Part shown: positions 33,501 to 46,485 of the stretch, piece after piece
Numbering within the stretch: position 1 is the first letter of the stretch
Layout of the letters: the number at the start of each line of letters is the position of its first letter
Origin: Selaginella moellendorffii
Lineage: Eukaryota > Streptophyta > Lycopodiopsida > Selaginellales > Selaginellaceae
Direction: 5' to 3'
Length of the DNA stretch: 64,000 bases
Assembly: GCF_000143415.4 (NCBI RefSeq)
Contig: NW_003314384.1
Coordinates: forward strand, 1,554-65,553
Translations under genes and position numbers: made by a program
The notes under the pieces: model-generated
Seen by the model: only the letters and a program-made list of their open reading frames with translations
Told to the model about the DNA's origin: nothing
Databases searched by the model: none

Positions 33501-35321
33501 TCGAGTGAGTCTCTACGTTGGAGAGACTATGCTCCTTAGAGGATGGACAAGGCATGGTGAGCCTTCGGGGTCAAACCATAGACAAATATTAGCTGGGTGC
33601 TAAGGATGGAAATAGTAATACCTATGGGTGTTACTTTATAAAAGGGTTTACCGTTCGATGAGGACATCGAACTTCGTCTATGGGTGGTGGAGTTGTGAGA
33701 CACAAAATCCCTAGGCCCCAAAGTGGAGCTGAAAGGGCACCACATGGTAGTGGCCGAAGCGAAAACCAAACGAGCATAACACCTTTAGACTAAAATCTCC
33801 GACTTGAAAAGGTCGAGAGTGGGAGTGGAACTCCCAACAAAGGGCTCGAGGAACAAGCATGGGGCAAACCATGAGTGAGTCTCTAGAAAAGGGGACACAA
33901 GAGGACCAAAACATGACATATGGAAGTGTCCGAGATGGAGTCCGAGGTGGAGTCCGAGGTGGACCCGAGATGGACCCAAACTGGACCCGAGGTGAGTTCA
34001 AGATGGACCCAAGATAGAGTTCGAGATAGACCCGAGATGGAGTCTGAGATGGAGTCCGAGATGAACCGAGATGGAGTCTAAGAAGGAGTCCGAGATGGAG
34101 TCCAAGATGGACCCGAGATGGAGTCCGAGATGGACTGAGACAAAGTCTGAGATGGAGTCCGAGATGGAGTCCGAGATGGAGACCGAGACCGAGACCGAGA
34201 CCGAGACAGGAACTGAGACCGAGACCGAGACCAAGGCCGAGACTGAGCCCGAGCCCGAGTCCGAGTCCGAGTCCGAGTCTGAGTCCGAGTCTGAGTCCGA
34301 GTCCGAGTCCGAGTCTGAGCCTGAGTCCGAGTTCGAGTCTAAGTGGGTGAAAGCCCAAAGCATTCATCTCCCAGACCCTGGGGGGTTTGGTGAGCTCCAA
34401 AATTATAGAAGGGGAGGACTACAGTGGAGCTAGTTTGGCCCAGGAAGGCTGTACCTAGTGTTGGGTGATGAGCTGCCCACTGGGAAGTCCAAGACTAGAG
34501 TGAACACGGACAGACAAGCGGGGTGGGTAGCTTGGTGAAGTGTTCAAGAGCCGGCTCTAGTTCCCCCAGGAGATCGACTGGCCAATGCTCCCAGTCCAAG
34601 TGTGGGTGGCACTACCTACTTGGATACCTAGTGTGGCTCAATGGAACCTCGCTCTAAGCCCATGGCTAGAGCACTTAAAGGCAGAAGGCGGGGAGACTAC
34701 CCATGAGGCCCGCGTAGGGCCACGGTGTTCCGAAATGTTGTCCCAAAGTCCCAGACTGTGGAAAGGAAGAGGAGTAATCCTCTGGAGTAGAGACCAAGGA
34801 TACAGTCGTGTGGTGAGGAAGTCCCAGAGGACCGTAGGACTTAGTGGTCGGGTCTGTGGGCCTTGATCTAGTGGCGGTGTTGGCGAATGCGGCCATGAGC
34901 AAACAAGGATTTGGTGGGGACCGGAAAAGGGATATTGGGGAAGGCTATTCCCCATGTCTGTGGGCATCCTAAGGATGCTAAGGAGTGGATCTGGGATGAT
35001 CACTTATGCACGGATGGCCTAGTGTTGGAGAGACGGGATTGCAATGCAGATAGTGTTAAACCACCGATGTGACCAGGGTGAATGAGCATGGCCTAGCGTA
35101 ATGGGCTCATATATCAATGGTACGTTGGGGTGTCGGTCATGGGATCGGACACGTGGAGCACTTGGACCAAGTGCAAAGGTTGAGTGGCATGGATGCCATT
35201 CTCGGGGCTAGCAAGCCCCAAGTCCTAAATGGGACTTATGGAGGTTGTGAATGAGACTCCTCCAAGTGGTCGGAGGTGTGGTTAAGCGAATAAAGTAGAA
35301 TGGAAAAATTTGCCGCTTACA
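30528..35321 (+). mobile_element. 5'-truncated second copy of element X
   Basis: Matches 8197-13062: interior from GAAAGATGTTTCC onward, purine tract (33682-33692), and 3' LTR 33694-35321 with its own shorter minisatellite (33929-34343). The 5' LTR, primer site and first ~880 bp of interior are missing. The 3' flank (ctaaactatacctc) is the same as that of the first copy, so this is a segmental duplicate, not an independent insertion. No coding. Confidence 0.85.
33694..35321 (+). repeat. 3' LTR of the truncated X copy (1628 bp)
   Basis: Starts TGTGAGACACAAAATCCC, ends CCGCTTACA. About 75 bp shorter than the LTR at 11360, the difference falling in the repeat array. Confidence 0.8.
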
Positions 35322-36180
35322 CTAAACTATACCTCAAATGTGTTGGCCATACCTAACCTACCCACTATCTTTACTATACATTTGGAACCCCTTGTAATAG
35401 CTTGAGAAAGGATATCAACATTAGTTATAAAACTCCCCAAATGATAAATAACCTTAAAATTATATATCTGAAGCTTCAAATCTTATTATGTAGTACAAAA
35501 AACCAAGTTCCTCTACTTCAATAATAAAATAACCACAACATGATTACCTTATAGTAATATTTGAGAATTATGCAAGTATGCATGAAATTTCTTGAAACAA
35601 TAAATATCTGCTAAACACTCTTCTATTGTGCCTCTACTAGTTATAATGTACAACTAATATATGCAATGGGGTGGTGCTAACCAAGAATACTCAAGCATTC
35701 TTGCATCAACACACCTCCAAAATCGATATCAAAAGCATTAATGAGCAAAATGAAGTAGGTAGGATATGCTAAATTGAAGGAGTTGTTAACAGCTTTTTGA
35801 GATTTGTAAAGGCCTACTCACAATTCACAGACTAGATAAAAAACAATGTTAACAACTTTAATACGGTGTAATACAATCAAAAAAGATAATTAACAAAATG
35901 ATCAAAATATTGCATCTTATCTAACAAGCGTTGCACATCATTCACACACTACAGAGTAGGGAACTTTAAAACTACCACAAATTTGTTAGGATCAACTTTC
36001 AAACCTTCATAAAAAATATAGTACCCAAGAGAAGTTTTATCATTAGACCCAAACACACACTTTGATTGCTTCAACTTCAAACAAACTTCTTGTAGGTGAT
36101 TCAACACCTTATGAACATCATGGATGTGCTCCTACATCCCCTTTCAGTAAATCAAAACAACATTAATGAAGTTAATAGTT
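35322..36180 (-). pseudogene. Decayed gypsy reverse transcriptase-RNase H, copy 2
   Basis: Duplicate of 13063-13920 with a few substitutions and small insertions (for example GGGG near 35668). It keeps the same degenerate LKLKQSKCVFG and EGLKVDPNKF segments on the minus strand. Confidence 0.72.
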
Positions 36181-36483
36181 ATTTATAGGGGGTTCCAAAT
36201 ATTGGGCCGAGTATGCTCAATAAGAAACACATAGGAGTTCCTACCTTATATTTATTTGGCATAAGTACATATATGATAACCAATTTCTCAACTAACTTAG
36301 GTGGGGATTGATAAAGGATCTAGCAATACCAACCTCCTATTATTGTGGTAGTAAGGAAAGAATATCCAAAAGGACTAACTGATAGGTAATTTTTGATACC
36401 CACAGTCACATTCATGACACTCTCCCCCCCTTAGGGAAAATTAATATCCTTGTTGATACATACTCTAGTAGAACACTGCCAAG
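36181..36483 (-). mobile_element. Partial gypsy LTR and polypurine tract, copy 2
   Basis: LTR start at 36419 read downward and purine tract at 36420-36433, as in 13921-14167. Homology to the first copy ends just after GAACACTGCCAAG (36483), where the first copies run into the Y-antisense fragment. Confidence 0.65.
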
Positions 36484-37259
36484 GAGAAAACTCTAGAAAA
36501 AGTTTATGGTGTTCACATTTTATAAAAAATGCATTAACTTAAATGAGTTTGGGTAACTTTTCTATCTAATGTAAATGCACTACACTCAAACACCTTCCAG
36601 CCATCACTAAAAAAGAAATCACTAACAGAGTTAGGCATCCTTGCTGCTCTAGGTGTCATCAAGCCTATGAAAGATGATAACCCTTGCTCGTATGTGGCAT
36701 AGAGAGCCAACCCTTATGAGCAAAGAAACCAAACCTATTGATAAGGTTTAAATAGACTACTATAAACAGGTAGTTAGAGTTGTTTACATGGTCACACCCT
36801 TTTAAATAAAATAAGAAACATTAAGAGAGAGGCAGGTGATGTGACCAGTTGACAGTAGTTACCCCATGACTAAAGAGCTCACCATACACACAAAGTGCTA
36901 AAATCAATCTACCTATACCGGCCCAAACCCAAAAATAAAAAAATGGACAATATCAAAGTCATAGACAAGAGACTTAATTATCAATGAATAAATCTTAGAT
37001 TAGAACACAAAAGTATTCCAACAAAGTTATCATCTGATAAACTAGTATTAGAGTATAGAAACCACCAAAATCATTATAGGTGAAAGTCATAGGATTCACT
37101 ATCCAATAAAATTCAAAAGCTAGTGTATCATCAAGTATACTCAATAATAAAACTTAACTATCAAAAATTGTAGATAGCATGCTAAACAACTTATGTAAGA
37201 TAACTCAAAGAACACAAAATATTATTGATTGCCAAGAAAAATGCTCACAAATGTATCAA
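36484..37259. other. AT-rich stretch without recognisable features
   Basis: No frame above 60 codons, no similarity to other parts of the window that I could see. It separates the X/gypsy duplicate from element Y. Confidence 0.5.
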
Positions 37260-38505
37260 TGTCACGAATGTGACTTCAGGTATCGAAAGTTACCTGTCGG
37301 CTAGTCCTTTCGGATATTCTTTCCTTACTGCCACGATGGCAGGAGGTCAGTATTGCTGGACCCATTATCAGTCTTCGCCTATAGCGCATGTGATCATGGG
37401 ATGAGATTTGGATATACTGTCACCGTGGATCCTTGGAACCTTGGGGGATAAATGGGGATAAAATAGCCATTAAGGGCTCTCTCATCAGGCAATTGCTCCT
37501 TTTCCAGTTGGATTAAGGGGAAAGAGATAAAGTGCACTACAGTTGGTATCGGAGCAAATGGCATAGGTGACGAGAAACTCATGTTGTTGACTTACACTTG
37601 TTAGTGTTGGGAACCCCCACGATATTGAGCTTAGTCCCTCAATATTCTCTAAATGATAGCTTACCGTGTCTGCTAAACACCCTCTCTATCATGCCCTTTG
37701 TGTTAGTCTCATTTCGGTCCCAAATACTAATTATGGAAAGTGTCTAAATTTTCTCATTTGGCATATCTACGGCATGTAGAGATTGGCTTGAACACAATGG
37801 TGTTCGTCCCGTGTCCAAATTTGCATTCTAGCACCATTCCATATTTAGTAAGTTTCGAACTTGTCCCAAAGACTAACTCCTGATACTAAAGGAGGTTTGG
37901 GGTGAAAGCTCGAAGCATGTGTTCCTTAAGGGGGGGGGGGGGGGCTGTGGGGGGTTCCAATCCAAATGTATAGTAGGGATGGTGGGTAGGTCGGGCATGG
38001 CCGACCAACCTGAGGCATAGTCTAGCTCTTGCTTGTGTGCCTGTCCTTGTTCTGCGTTTGGCTTGGGTCTAAGCCCAAGTTCCATTCCATGCTAGCTAGT
38101 GGAGTACCCATGTCCTCGCGTTAGGCCACTGGTATGCTAAAATAGCACCAGACTCCATTTGGCTCCATTTTGCGTGCTAGTCCTGGCATTAGGATGCTGG
38201 TTGCTTTAGGACTGTTCCAAGTCGCTCCGAGCTCCTGTCCCTTCGCTCCTTGGGCTGTATGCTCGGGAGTTGCTCCGTGGTCTGGTTCCAACACTCCTTG
38301 GCTCCATGCTTGGGGGTTTGGTACCGTTCCTTCGTTCAATGGCCCAAGGCCCTAAACCTCGGGTTCCACACCACGTTCCTTTGGACACGTGGCATGTGAC
38401 ATGTGACATCTGTCACACGGCACATGGAGGGTTTAAGTTCCGCTTCGTGGTGTTATTCTATGGTAAATCATCATAGGATAAAGGGTAAAAACCACATGCG
38501 CTACA
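37260..38505 (+). repeat. 5' LTR of Y
   Basis: Contains the shared GGCTAGTCCTTTCGGATATT block, an uninterrupted run of about 18 G near 37930, and the TAAAGGGTAAAAACC end. The small frames here are not conserved. Confidence 0.72.
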
Positions 38506-38507
38506 TT

Positions 38508-38519
38508 TGGTATCAGAGG
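38508..38519 (+). other. Primer binding site of Y
   Basis: TGGTATCAGAGG, nearly the perfect complement of plant initiator Met tRNA 3' end, 2 nt after the LTR. Confidence 0.75.
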
Positions 38520-41500
38520 ATGAGTCTCAGCGAGTACTATACAATGAGATTGGGCAACTAGTTTCATTGCATACACAGAGATGAAAACGATGATCCGAGT
38601 GGGTACACGTTTGGGTGCAAAGACTTCGCAATGGTTCCTTGGGTATGGATTTGGTTACCTTTTTGTAACGTAATAATGTAAGCTTGCTCTTGGGCTCATA
38701 GGACGGATTTGAGATGTTTCGTTTGCACGAGTTTACGCTTGGGCTCGTGGTTGAGGCGCATTAACAACTCAAGGTTACACTTTGAGTTGGCAAGATTAAT
38801 GTAAGCCTATCGGTGGTTCCATGAGTTGTTCCATGTACTATGGGTGAAAGTAAACCTTCCCTGGGTTTGCTATGAGTAGCAAATATGCTGATCAGTAGCT
38901 ATTTAGCACGGTAGATCCTTCCTAGGCATGATTACAAGTGATTCAACCAAGACTGTAGGGATTAGTCTATTGGTTCAAGTAGTCATTGCCGTGCTCTCTC
39001 ATAAACTTTTCTTGGATTGGATTGAAGGCAGTGCGAAAGCAAGCTTGAGGTTTAGTCAAAGATGAGACCAAAAAGATAGTCCTCAGGGATGAAGGATCAA
39101 ACACGGAAATTATCTTCTTTTCTTGGAGAGATGATTTGTAACGAGGTGTTAACTTATTACTCGTGTTCACAATATGCAATCAAAAGTCCCTACCTTGATG
39201 CATGTTGGTTATGGTGGCCTTACAAGTGGTGAGTTGTGGGATGGATAGCAGTGAAGCGCTATACCATTTTGTCTAGGCTTACTATTGGAAGACTTGGGTT
39301 ACAATACTCAATTCTTTTCCGGGGAACCTTGCTATTGCTCCTTGAGTAGCTTGGTGTTGGATTAGTTTGAGTTTGATCGGAAAGAGAGTGGCATGAGCTT
39401 GTCCATGTTGTGAATAAAAGTTAGTGGTGTTCAGTGTTGTAAATCTCTATCGGTGGAGTGTGGCATTGATGTTGCATTTTATTGAATCGAGTTGGCACTT
39501 GATACTCACATAAACGTTTGAAGTAGGCATTGCTTATTGCATTACTCAATTGATGATCAAATCATTGTGATATTTATATCATATCCATGTGATAATGGGC
39601 AATGTGTTTACGAAGTTGCTTGGTTAGACGATGATCAACCCCAAAGTGGTTGATGGAGAAACTAGCCTATTTGCAAGTAATACCATTGTAGTAGCTTTGA
39701 CTGGATTCTCGGTGGTGATCCATTATGCTAAGTTTAAGTTGGTACCTTTTTTTCTTGAGGGCATACCCATTGAGGTGTTGGAAAATGGTTGTAGCATCCA
39801 TTTGCTATAGCTTGTCAAATGATCCGTTAGCACTTAGAGTAAATTATTGGATAAAGAAAATGTGTAGTTCAGGCATTGACATCGCTAGCATTTGTGTTAG
39901 TGGAAGTGGCATTGTTGATTCGAGTGATGAGGAATTTCCTTAGAGTTTGATTTTCCATGTCATTTTTCTTGTTAGTGTTTTGGCTTCACATTGGATTTTG
40001 AAGGTGGTTGAAGAAAAGTGTTACTGCAATATGTATATCCAAAGATGTGGTCTTTGTGATCAAGCCTTGGATGTTTCATTTGCATTTTGCGGATGTCAGT
40101 GTTAGATGTCGGAAGTATGGGCAAAAAGATGTTCGAGGTTTGAGCATACTATGGATCATGAGAATTGGTGTTAAAGTGAACTTATGTGAAGTCGTAGGTA
40201 GGAGGAAGTTGGTTGAGTCTTGAAAGTTTGTATTCCTGGACTGAGAGTCATTCTTTCTCTAGGATGGAAAATTTTCCACAAATTTTCTTAGGCTTTTCCA
40301 ATGGCTGATCTGTTGATCACTTTGCCCAAAAACCATTCCATTTTCATAAGCCAGTACAAACTAGTGAAGAGGTTGGAGTTAACTTCAGTTAGCTTAAACC
40401 TTAGTAGATAGTTTGTATGATGCGATCCAAAAGGGATGCTAACTTTTGGGGCTAAGACAATTGAGTTAAATAGAGTCTGGAGTTGGTATAGAAAAGTGGC
40501 CGTTACACTTTTCTAGAAATGTGACCTTTGTGCCTTTCTTCTGTAGTATTGTGCTTGGTGGCAGGTTGCATCTTGCATTTCACTTAAACTCTATGAGAGT
40601 AGTGAGCTCTCACTGATCCTGACTTGGTTTTGGTGGCCTTGCGCCATAGCTGAGGATAGTGATGTCCAACTTAGTTGTTTGCAGTTGAAATGTTAGTACC
40701 CGTACTATAGCTGTGTCTATGAGGAGGTTGTGTACCGATATGAGTTCATCTCATGATCTTCACATTAGTTTCGACTGAGTGTTAATCATGCATAGCTAGC
40801 CTCTTCAAGGCATGTTCAGAGCTAGTGGCTAAATGTTTTAGTGAGCTTATTGCGGTTGAGTTGGATTCGAGTGGTCATTTAGTTTGTATTATTCTATGAA
40901 CTTATATCTTGTACTTAGGGTATCATGTTCATGTTAGACAAGCATACAACTTGATGGCATGAGTTTAGTGTTTAGGTCTTGTGAAGGCAAGTTGAAGAGT
41001 GATTGTTAGTTGCTTTGCAACTGGTGATTATTTGTAGATTTCATCAAGGACTATTGACACTTGCTTTGCTCAATGATAATTTAGTAGTGATGGGCTTGCT
41101 TTATTGGATGGTGTTGCGGAGGATCGTATCGTTAGACTTACATGAGTTTTTCATGTTGGCATGTCGACTCTACCTCTGTTGATATCATTTAGTTACATTT
41201 GGTCCATAGTGTTGGGCTTCATTGAGTCGTGGATGTGGTGAATCACTCCTTGATAATGTGTTATCTAAAACTGAGTATTGCTGAAGGATTGGTCTTGGAT
41301 ACTAATTAAGTATCTTCGACTTTGGTTAGCTTGGTTGCTAGAGAGCTTTGGGTGGTGATTCACTCTTGTTTTCTTTTGGCTTTGTTTTGGTGTTGATGGC
41401 ATTGAAGTGATGCCCTATCATTGATATTGTTGGTATTGGGATTCAGGTGAAATGAGATATCTCTCTGTAGGATTGATATTGCATTTCATTAGTCTCGATG

Positions 41501-42142
41501 CAAATAGTGTTGATGATTTGGCTTTAGCTTTGTGTTGTTGACATTTGGTGCATTTGCTAATTAGCAACTGTGTTGACGTTCAAATGAACTGAGTGGCAAG
41601 TTTGAGTTAGTTGTGTTCCAGACGAGATTGTTTAGTAGAGGTTGAGCTTTAGCTTTCCCTGAAAAGAGATTTAGTCATGAACTATGCTAGCTTTACAAGA
41701 ATAAGAGTTAGTAATTGATATTGGAATATTTGAATCCTTATTGGGTTTGAGTTGGAATATATCGATCATTGATGATTCTTCTTGTGCTTATTATGAAGTG
41801 AGTTACGTCTTGCTATAGATGGATTCATGGAGGATCGTTTAGTGATCACTTGTTGAGCATAGCTCCATTGTGCTTGGCTTTTGGATTGATGCAAATATGC
41901 TCTTCATTAGCTTTGCATTATGAAGTTTAGCTTATAGATATGTTGAGGAGAATATTGTGGGTTGTACCATGATTTCTCTTTCGCATTGAAGTTAGTTCAT
42001 GCAAGACTTATGATCATTGTTAGGCACGACTTTAAGTTTTTGCATTTCTCACATAGTGTGAGTACCGTGAACTTTTTCTAGAGTTGTTTCTTTGGCAATA
42101 TTCTAGACTCGAGTATGTATCGATGAGGACGTCGATCTTCCC
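38520..42142 (+). other. Interior of Y, no recognisable coding
   Basis: 3.6 kb, T/G-rich on the plus strand with frames of 72 codons at most. It recurs in part at 47206-48135 (same orientation) and 42559-43385 (inverted). Confidence 0.65.
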
Positions 42143-42155
42143 AAGGGGGGGAGAG
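42143..42155 (+). other. Polypurine tract of Y
   Basis: AAGGGGGGGAGAG directly before the 3' LTR start. Preceded by GATGAGGACGTCGATCTTCC, as in element X, so X and Y are distantly related. Confidence 0.7.
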
Positions 42156-42558
42156 TGTCGCAAATGTGACTTCGAGTATCGAAAGTTACATGTTGGCCAG
42201 TCCTTTCGGATATTTTTTCCTTACTGCCACGACGGCAGGAGGTCAGTATTCTTGGACCCGTTATTAGTCTCCACCTAACCTAGTTGAGAAACTGGTCATC
42301 ATATGTGCACTTAGACCGGAAGGGCACTAAGGAAGGAAATCCTATGTTGTCATTTAGTCAAGCATACTTGGCACGGTGTCGAGAAACTCATGTTGTTAAC
42401 TTGCACTTGCTAGTGTTGGGAACCCCCTCGATATTGCTATGGGGGGTTCCAAATGTATAGTACGGATAGTGGGTAGGTCAGGCATGGCCGACCAACCTGA
42501 GGCATAGTCTAGCTCCCGCTTGTGTGCCTGTCCTTGTTCTGCGTTCGGCTTGGGTCCA

Positions 42559-43490
42559 AGATAACCAAGATAAAGCTAGAAGAATGCAAGAATGAATCAC
42601 CACTCAAACCTCTTTAGCAACTAAGCTAACTAAAGTTGAAGATACCTTACTCAATATTCGAAACCAATCCAACACTATAAACTAAATGCAACCAAATGAT
42701 ATTGACAAAGATGGAATTGATATGCTAACATGGAAAAATTATGAAAGTTTAATGATACGATCCTTTGCAACACCATTTTGTAAAGCAAGTCTATCATTGT
42801 TAAATCATTATCAAGCAAAGCAAGTGTCAATAATCTTTAACAAAGTCTATTAGCAATCAAAAACTATAAGATGGATTCATTTTGGTACACAACCTTTTCA
42901 TAGATAAAAATATAATATAGGTACTAACACCTCAACTTTAAACAACTAAGTTGATAATCACTATCTTTAACAAAGATGTAAGGCCACCAAGACCAAATCA
43001 AGATTAATAAAAGCTCATTACTTTTATAGAGTTTAATAAAATGTAAAGTGCAATATGCCACCAAGAATAATGCTATAAAAAAAATATACAAGGGTCACCT
43101 TCTTTATACCCACTTTCTTACACTAACTCTAGAGTCTATCCAACTTAATTGCTTTAGCCCCAAGACTCATTATCCCTTTCGGACCACATCATATAAATTA
43201 TATACTAAGGTTTAAGCCAACCAAAGTCAACTCTAACCTCTTTATTAGTTTCTATTGACTTATAAAAATGGAATAGTTTTCGAGAAAAATAATCAAAAAA
43301 TCAACCATTGGAAAAACCTAAAATAAATTGTGGAAAATTTTTCATATTATAAAAAGAATCACTCTTAGTCTAGAAATATAAATGAAGAACTAGATAATCT
43401 TGTCTAGAATGTAATTAACTCAAACTTGCCACTCAATTGGTTTGAATGTCAATATAGTTACTAACTAGAAAATACATGAATATCAATAAT
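42559..43490 (-). mobile_element. Inverted relic of Y interior
   Basis: Reverse complement follows Y from about 41380 back to 40230 (for example GGTGATTCATTCTTGC against GGTGATTCACTCTTG, and GGAAAATTTTTC against GGAAAATTTTCC). From about 43386 it jumps to the part matching 41560-41650. Divergence is clearly higher than among the X copies, so this is older. No coding. Confidence 0.6.
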
Positions 43491-43500
43491 ACAGCCAAAA

Positions 43501-43600
43501 NNNNNNNNNNNNNNNNNNNNNNNNNNNNNNNNNNNNNNNNNNNNNNNNNNNNNNNNNNNNNNNNNNNNNNNNNNNNNNNNNNNNNNNNNNNNNNNNNNNN
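43501..43600. other. Assembly gap (100 N) beside an AT microsatellite
   Basis: The right edge is (AT)9 at 43601-43618 followed by GTATGAATGTATGTATG, so the gap probably reflects a collapsed dinucleotide repeat. Confidence 0.97.
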
Positions 43601-43731
43601 ATATATATATATATATATGTATGAATGTATGTATGAGTTTTTCCAGACCAAAAACAAGACTAACTAGCAACTCAAAATCATCACAATTTATAATTCTATA
43701 AAATCACAGAGGTGAGGGTGCCAATCCCCTT

Positions 43732-46105
43732 ACCTATAGCATGTAAAGTGATCACTACTACACCCCCTTTTAACACACTTATGAGTGATTACAAATGTAT
43801 AGGGTAAAATATGTTATTATACCTTCTAACATATGTTATACATTTAGATTAATCAAGTATAAATATATTTAAAAAATTTAAAATTTCTTAAACAGCTATC
43901 TTCTGGATATTTATAAATTATAAAAATGTTTACAGTTATAAACTTTCTTAAGCACCCATTCTTGCCATAAATAATCATATTACCTTACTGTGCTGGGTTG
44001 AGTGATGGGCTCTCCTATCATATATGTGATGATAGGAGAGTGGCAATTCTTTGCTGTCCTGCTTGTACTGTAGGATGTGGTGATGAAATTGAGAGAAAGA
44101 ATGAAGGGAAGATTTTTCTTCATTTCATTCATTAGAACTCTTGATTTCTCTTGTCTAAACTTTGCATAGAAAACTCTACTCTAAACTTTATATGAAAACA
44201 AACACATGAGTTACTACATTGTAAGGAAATGAGTGGAACTTAAGGGCTTCGTGTCTTTATTATGTTAAATTGTTTATGAACTTATAGCAATGATGTTGGT
44301 GTAGGAGCTGGGCCTGGTGCTGATGCTGGTGATTCTGGTGCCAATGCTGGAGGTGTTGGTACTGGTAGTCACGATAGGGATGGTGTTGGTGAAAGTGAAG
44401 GTGTTGGTGTTGGTGATAGTGGTGGTGGTTGTGTTCTAGGTGGAGTTCTTGGTCGTGGTGGTAGAGGCATTCTTGGTCGTGGTGGGGGTGGTCTTCTAGG
44501 TGGTGGTGGTGGTGGAGGACTTGGTGGTGGTGGAGGTGAACAAGCATTTGGAGTAAAATAATAGGGTCCACAAGTGAACTTATTATTTCCATTATTGATG
44601 CATGTTCTTAAGGATTGGCCACTTGATCCACCATTTATGTCTGTTAAGAAAGAACACCCTCGGGGTGCTCTACTCGTATCGACACTCACTCGGCAACTCT
44701 CAATATCTGTTCCAGTCTTCACTAATTTAAAGATATTAAAGTATCCTCTATTATTTGTAAATGATGAATCACTGTCTCTTGGACAAACCAGGTTTACCTT
44801 GGCATCTGAAAGATTTAACAAGATTAGAAAAATACAGAAGATAGATCAATTTTCTTACTGAAAATGCCACTCTGAGAAAGTGATCCACAATTAGTACAAT
44901 AAATATAGCCTTCTACTTTGATACTTGTAGTGGCAGCACAAAAATTTTCATTTTTCAGAATGACTGCAAGTAATAAAATTAAATAGAGAAATGTTTTGTT
45001 TTCCATACTTACATGGTAATGTGAGGTAAAAGAATGCCCTTTTATAATCTGCACTGCATTAAGTTAAACATCTAAGGTACAACTAATCAAGACTTTTTTC
45101 AAATCCAAATATTCTTATTTATGTGATCTCATATTTCCTACTTTTGCTATGCCAATGATCTTAAACTTGGAATAATAATAATAATAATACTCAAGAATCT
45201 TTGTATATTTTTCAAAATCTAAACTTTGCATCTAATATTGGTTCAAATAAATTATATTAAAATGGTGTTTAACACCTAGATTAAGAAAGAATATTCTCAA
45301 AATCGAGTGCTTAACTGCTACATGGAGGAAAACACACCTTAGTCGTTAATGCAAATCAGGCTTTACTGCATACAAGTATCTAGGTATCTGGATAGGTGGT
45401 ACATGTGTTAACATAAAGCATCCCACCTAGATCTCTATGATGTTCGGTGTGCCCCAAGTTTCCTAAGGTAAAAGTCTTGGTGCAGCTGTAAATCTCTTTT
45501 TAACCTTTAACCTTTATACTTTGAAATTATGGTCTAAAAAAATATTCTCAGAATAACCTTTAATTTTGTGTCATACGAAATAATATATTAAAGAAGATAG
45601 CTCACCTTGGTGCAACATGGCTGCCAAGCAATGGTTTCTTCATTCACCCACACTTTCTTGCAATGCTCAAGATATAAGGTGCCTCTAGCAGCCAGATCAT
45701 CATTGTGTCCTTGTATGTTATTTATGGAAATAGTGTGGATTTCCACACTAAAGATGCTACAATTGATCAAGTTTGGTCAACACCTCTTAGTCTAGTTATT
45801 TTCAACAGTTAGATCTTCTTTCTATAAAAGCATAGATACCAGTGACAAATTTATTATTATTGAGTTTAATTTTATGGTTGTGGAGAATCTCCAAGAAGAA
45901 AAAGATTTCTATCTTCATCACTTTTGAAGGGTTTAATACCTTCAATCTAGAATTGAGCCCAGCAATGGCATGGAGTGAACTAATCTAGGTTTGGGTTTGG
46001 CTTAAGATCACTTATCCTTAACCATATCTAAACTTAGATAATGAAAGGATAATCCAAGCACTTAGCCAAAAGCCATAAATATCACAAACACTATTCCATC
46101 ACTTT
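43732..46105. repeat. Gene-bearing duplicated segment, copy 3
   Basis: Matches 101-2488 with slightly more differences than copy 2. Both flanks differ: on the left about 260 bp of unrelated sequence separate it from the Y relic, and on the right homology ends near 46105. No integrase or LTR follows directly. Confidence 0.88.
44369..45006 (-). CDS. Pollen Ole e 1/extensin-like secreted proline-rich protein, copy 3
   Basis: Exons 45006-44859 and 44805-44369 around the same 53-nt intron. The encoded protein is identical to copies 1 and 2. TATA-like box conserved near 45039. This copy is the least embedded in retroelement sequence and so could be closest to the source, but flanking similarity to the others is lower only by scattered substitutions. 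Confidence 0.72.
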
Positions 46106-46485
46106 GTTCCATTTCATGTTATTCCATTCAAATTATTCCATTTGAGATGTAAGTAGAGTACCACTAAAATGCTCATCACTGTAGTCCCTCTATGAAATGG
46201 CAATTGTGTATATAGTTGGATATATAAAGAGGAATTCCTAGCAATCAAAAGAGTTATTTTCAATTTTTGATATCTTTTCACTTGGTATATAAATTATCTT
46301 GTCAATAACTATAATAATTTACAAATTTCACTTTGTGAGTGCATGATATATGGATATGAAATACAGAAATGCACATATGAATTAGTCCAAAAACCAACTT
46401 ATATATAGGAGTGAGTGGTCAGAATTGAAACCAATTAAACAGCTACCAAAATCCCATTATATTAATATAAGTATATAGCATTTAT
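46106..46485. other. AT-rich spacer
   Basis: No gene, repeat or signal seen. Confidence 0.5.

Larger units (their letters stand above)
37260..42558 (+). mobile_element. Gypsy-like LTR element Y, non-coding interior, 3' LTR truncated
   Basis: The 5' LTR at 37260-38505 (1246 bp, TGTCACGAATGTGAC...CTACA) is followed by primer site TGGTATCAGAGG (38508-38519). The interior (38520-42142) has no recognisable retroelement protein. A purine tract, AAGGGGGGGAGAG (42143-42155), leads to the 3' LTR start at 42156 (TGTCGCAAATGTGAC). The 3' LTR has lost about 500 bp at 42438 and ends at 42558 in mid-repeat, so target duplication cannot be tested. Similar LTR pieces at 4129, 14154 (-), 17586, 36419 (-) and 46486 show this is the commonest LTR family here. 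It is probably non-autonomous or too decayed to read. Confidence 0.75.
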
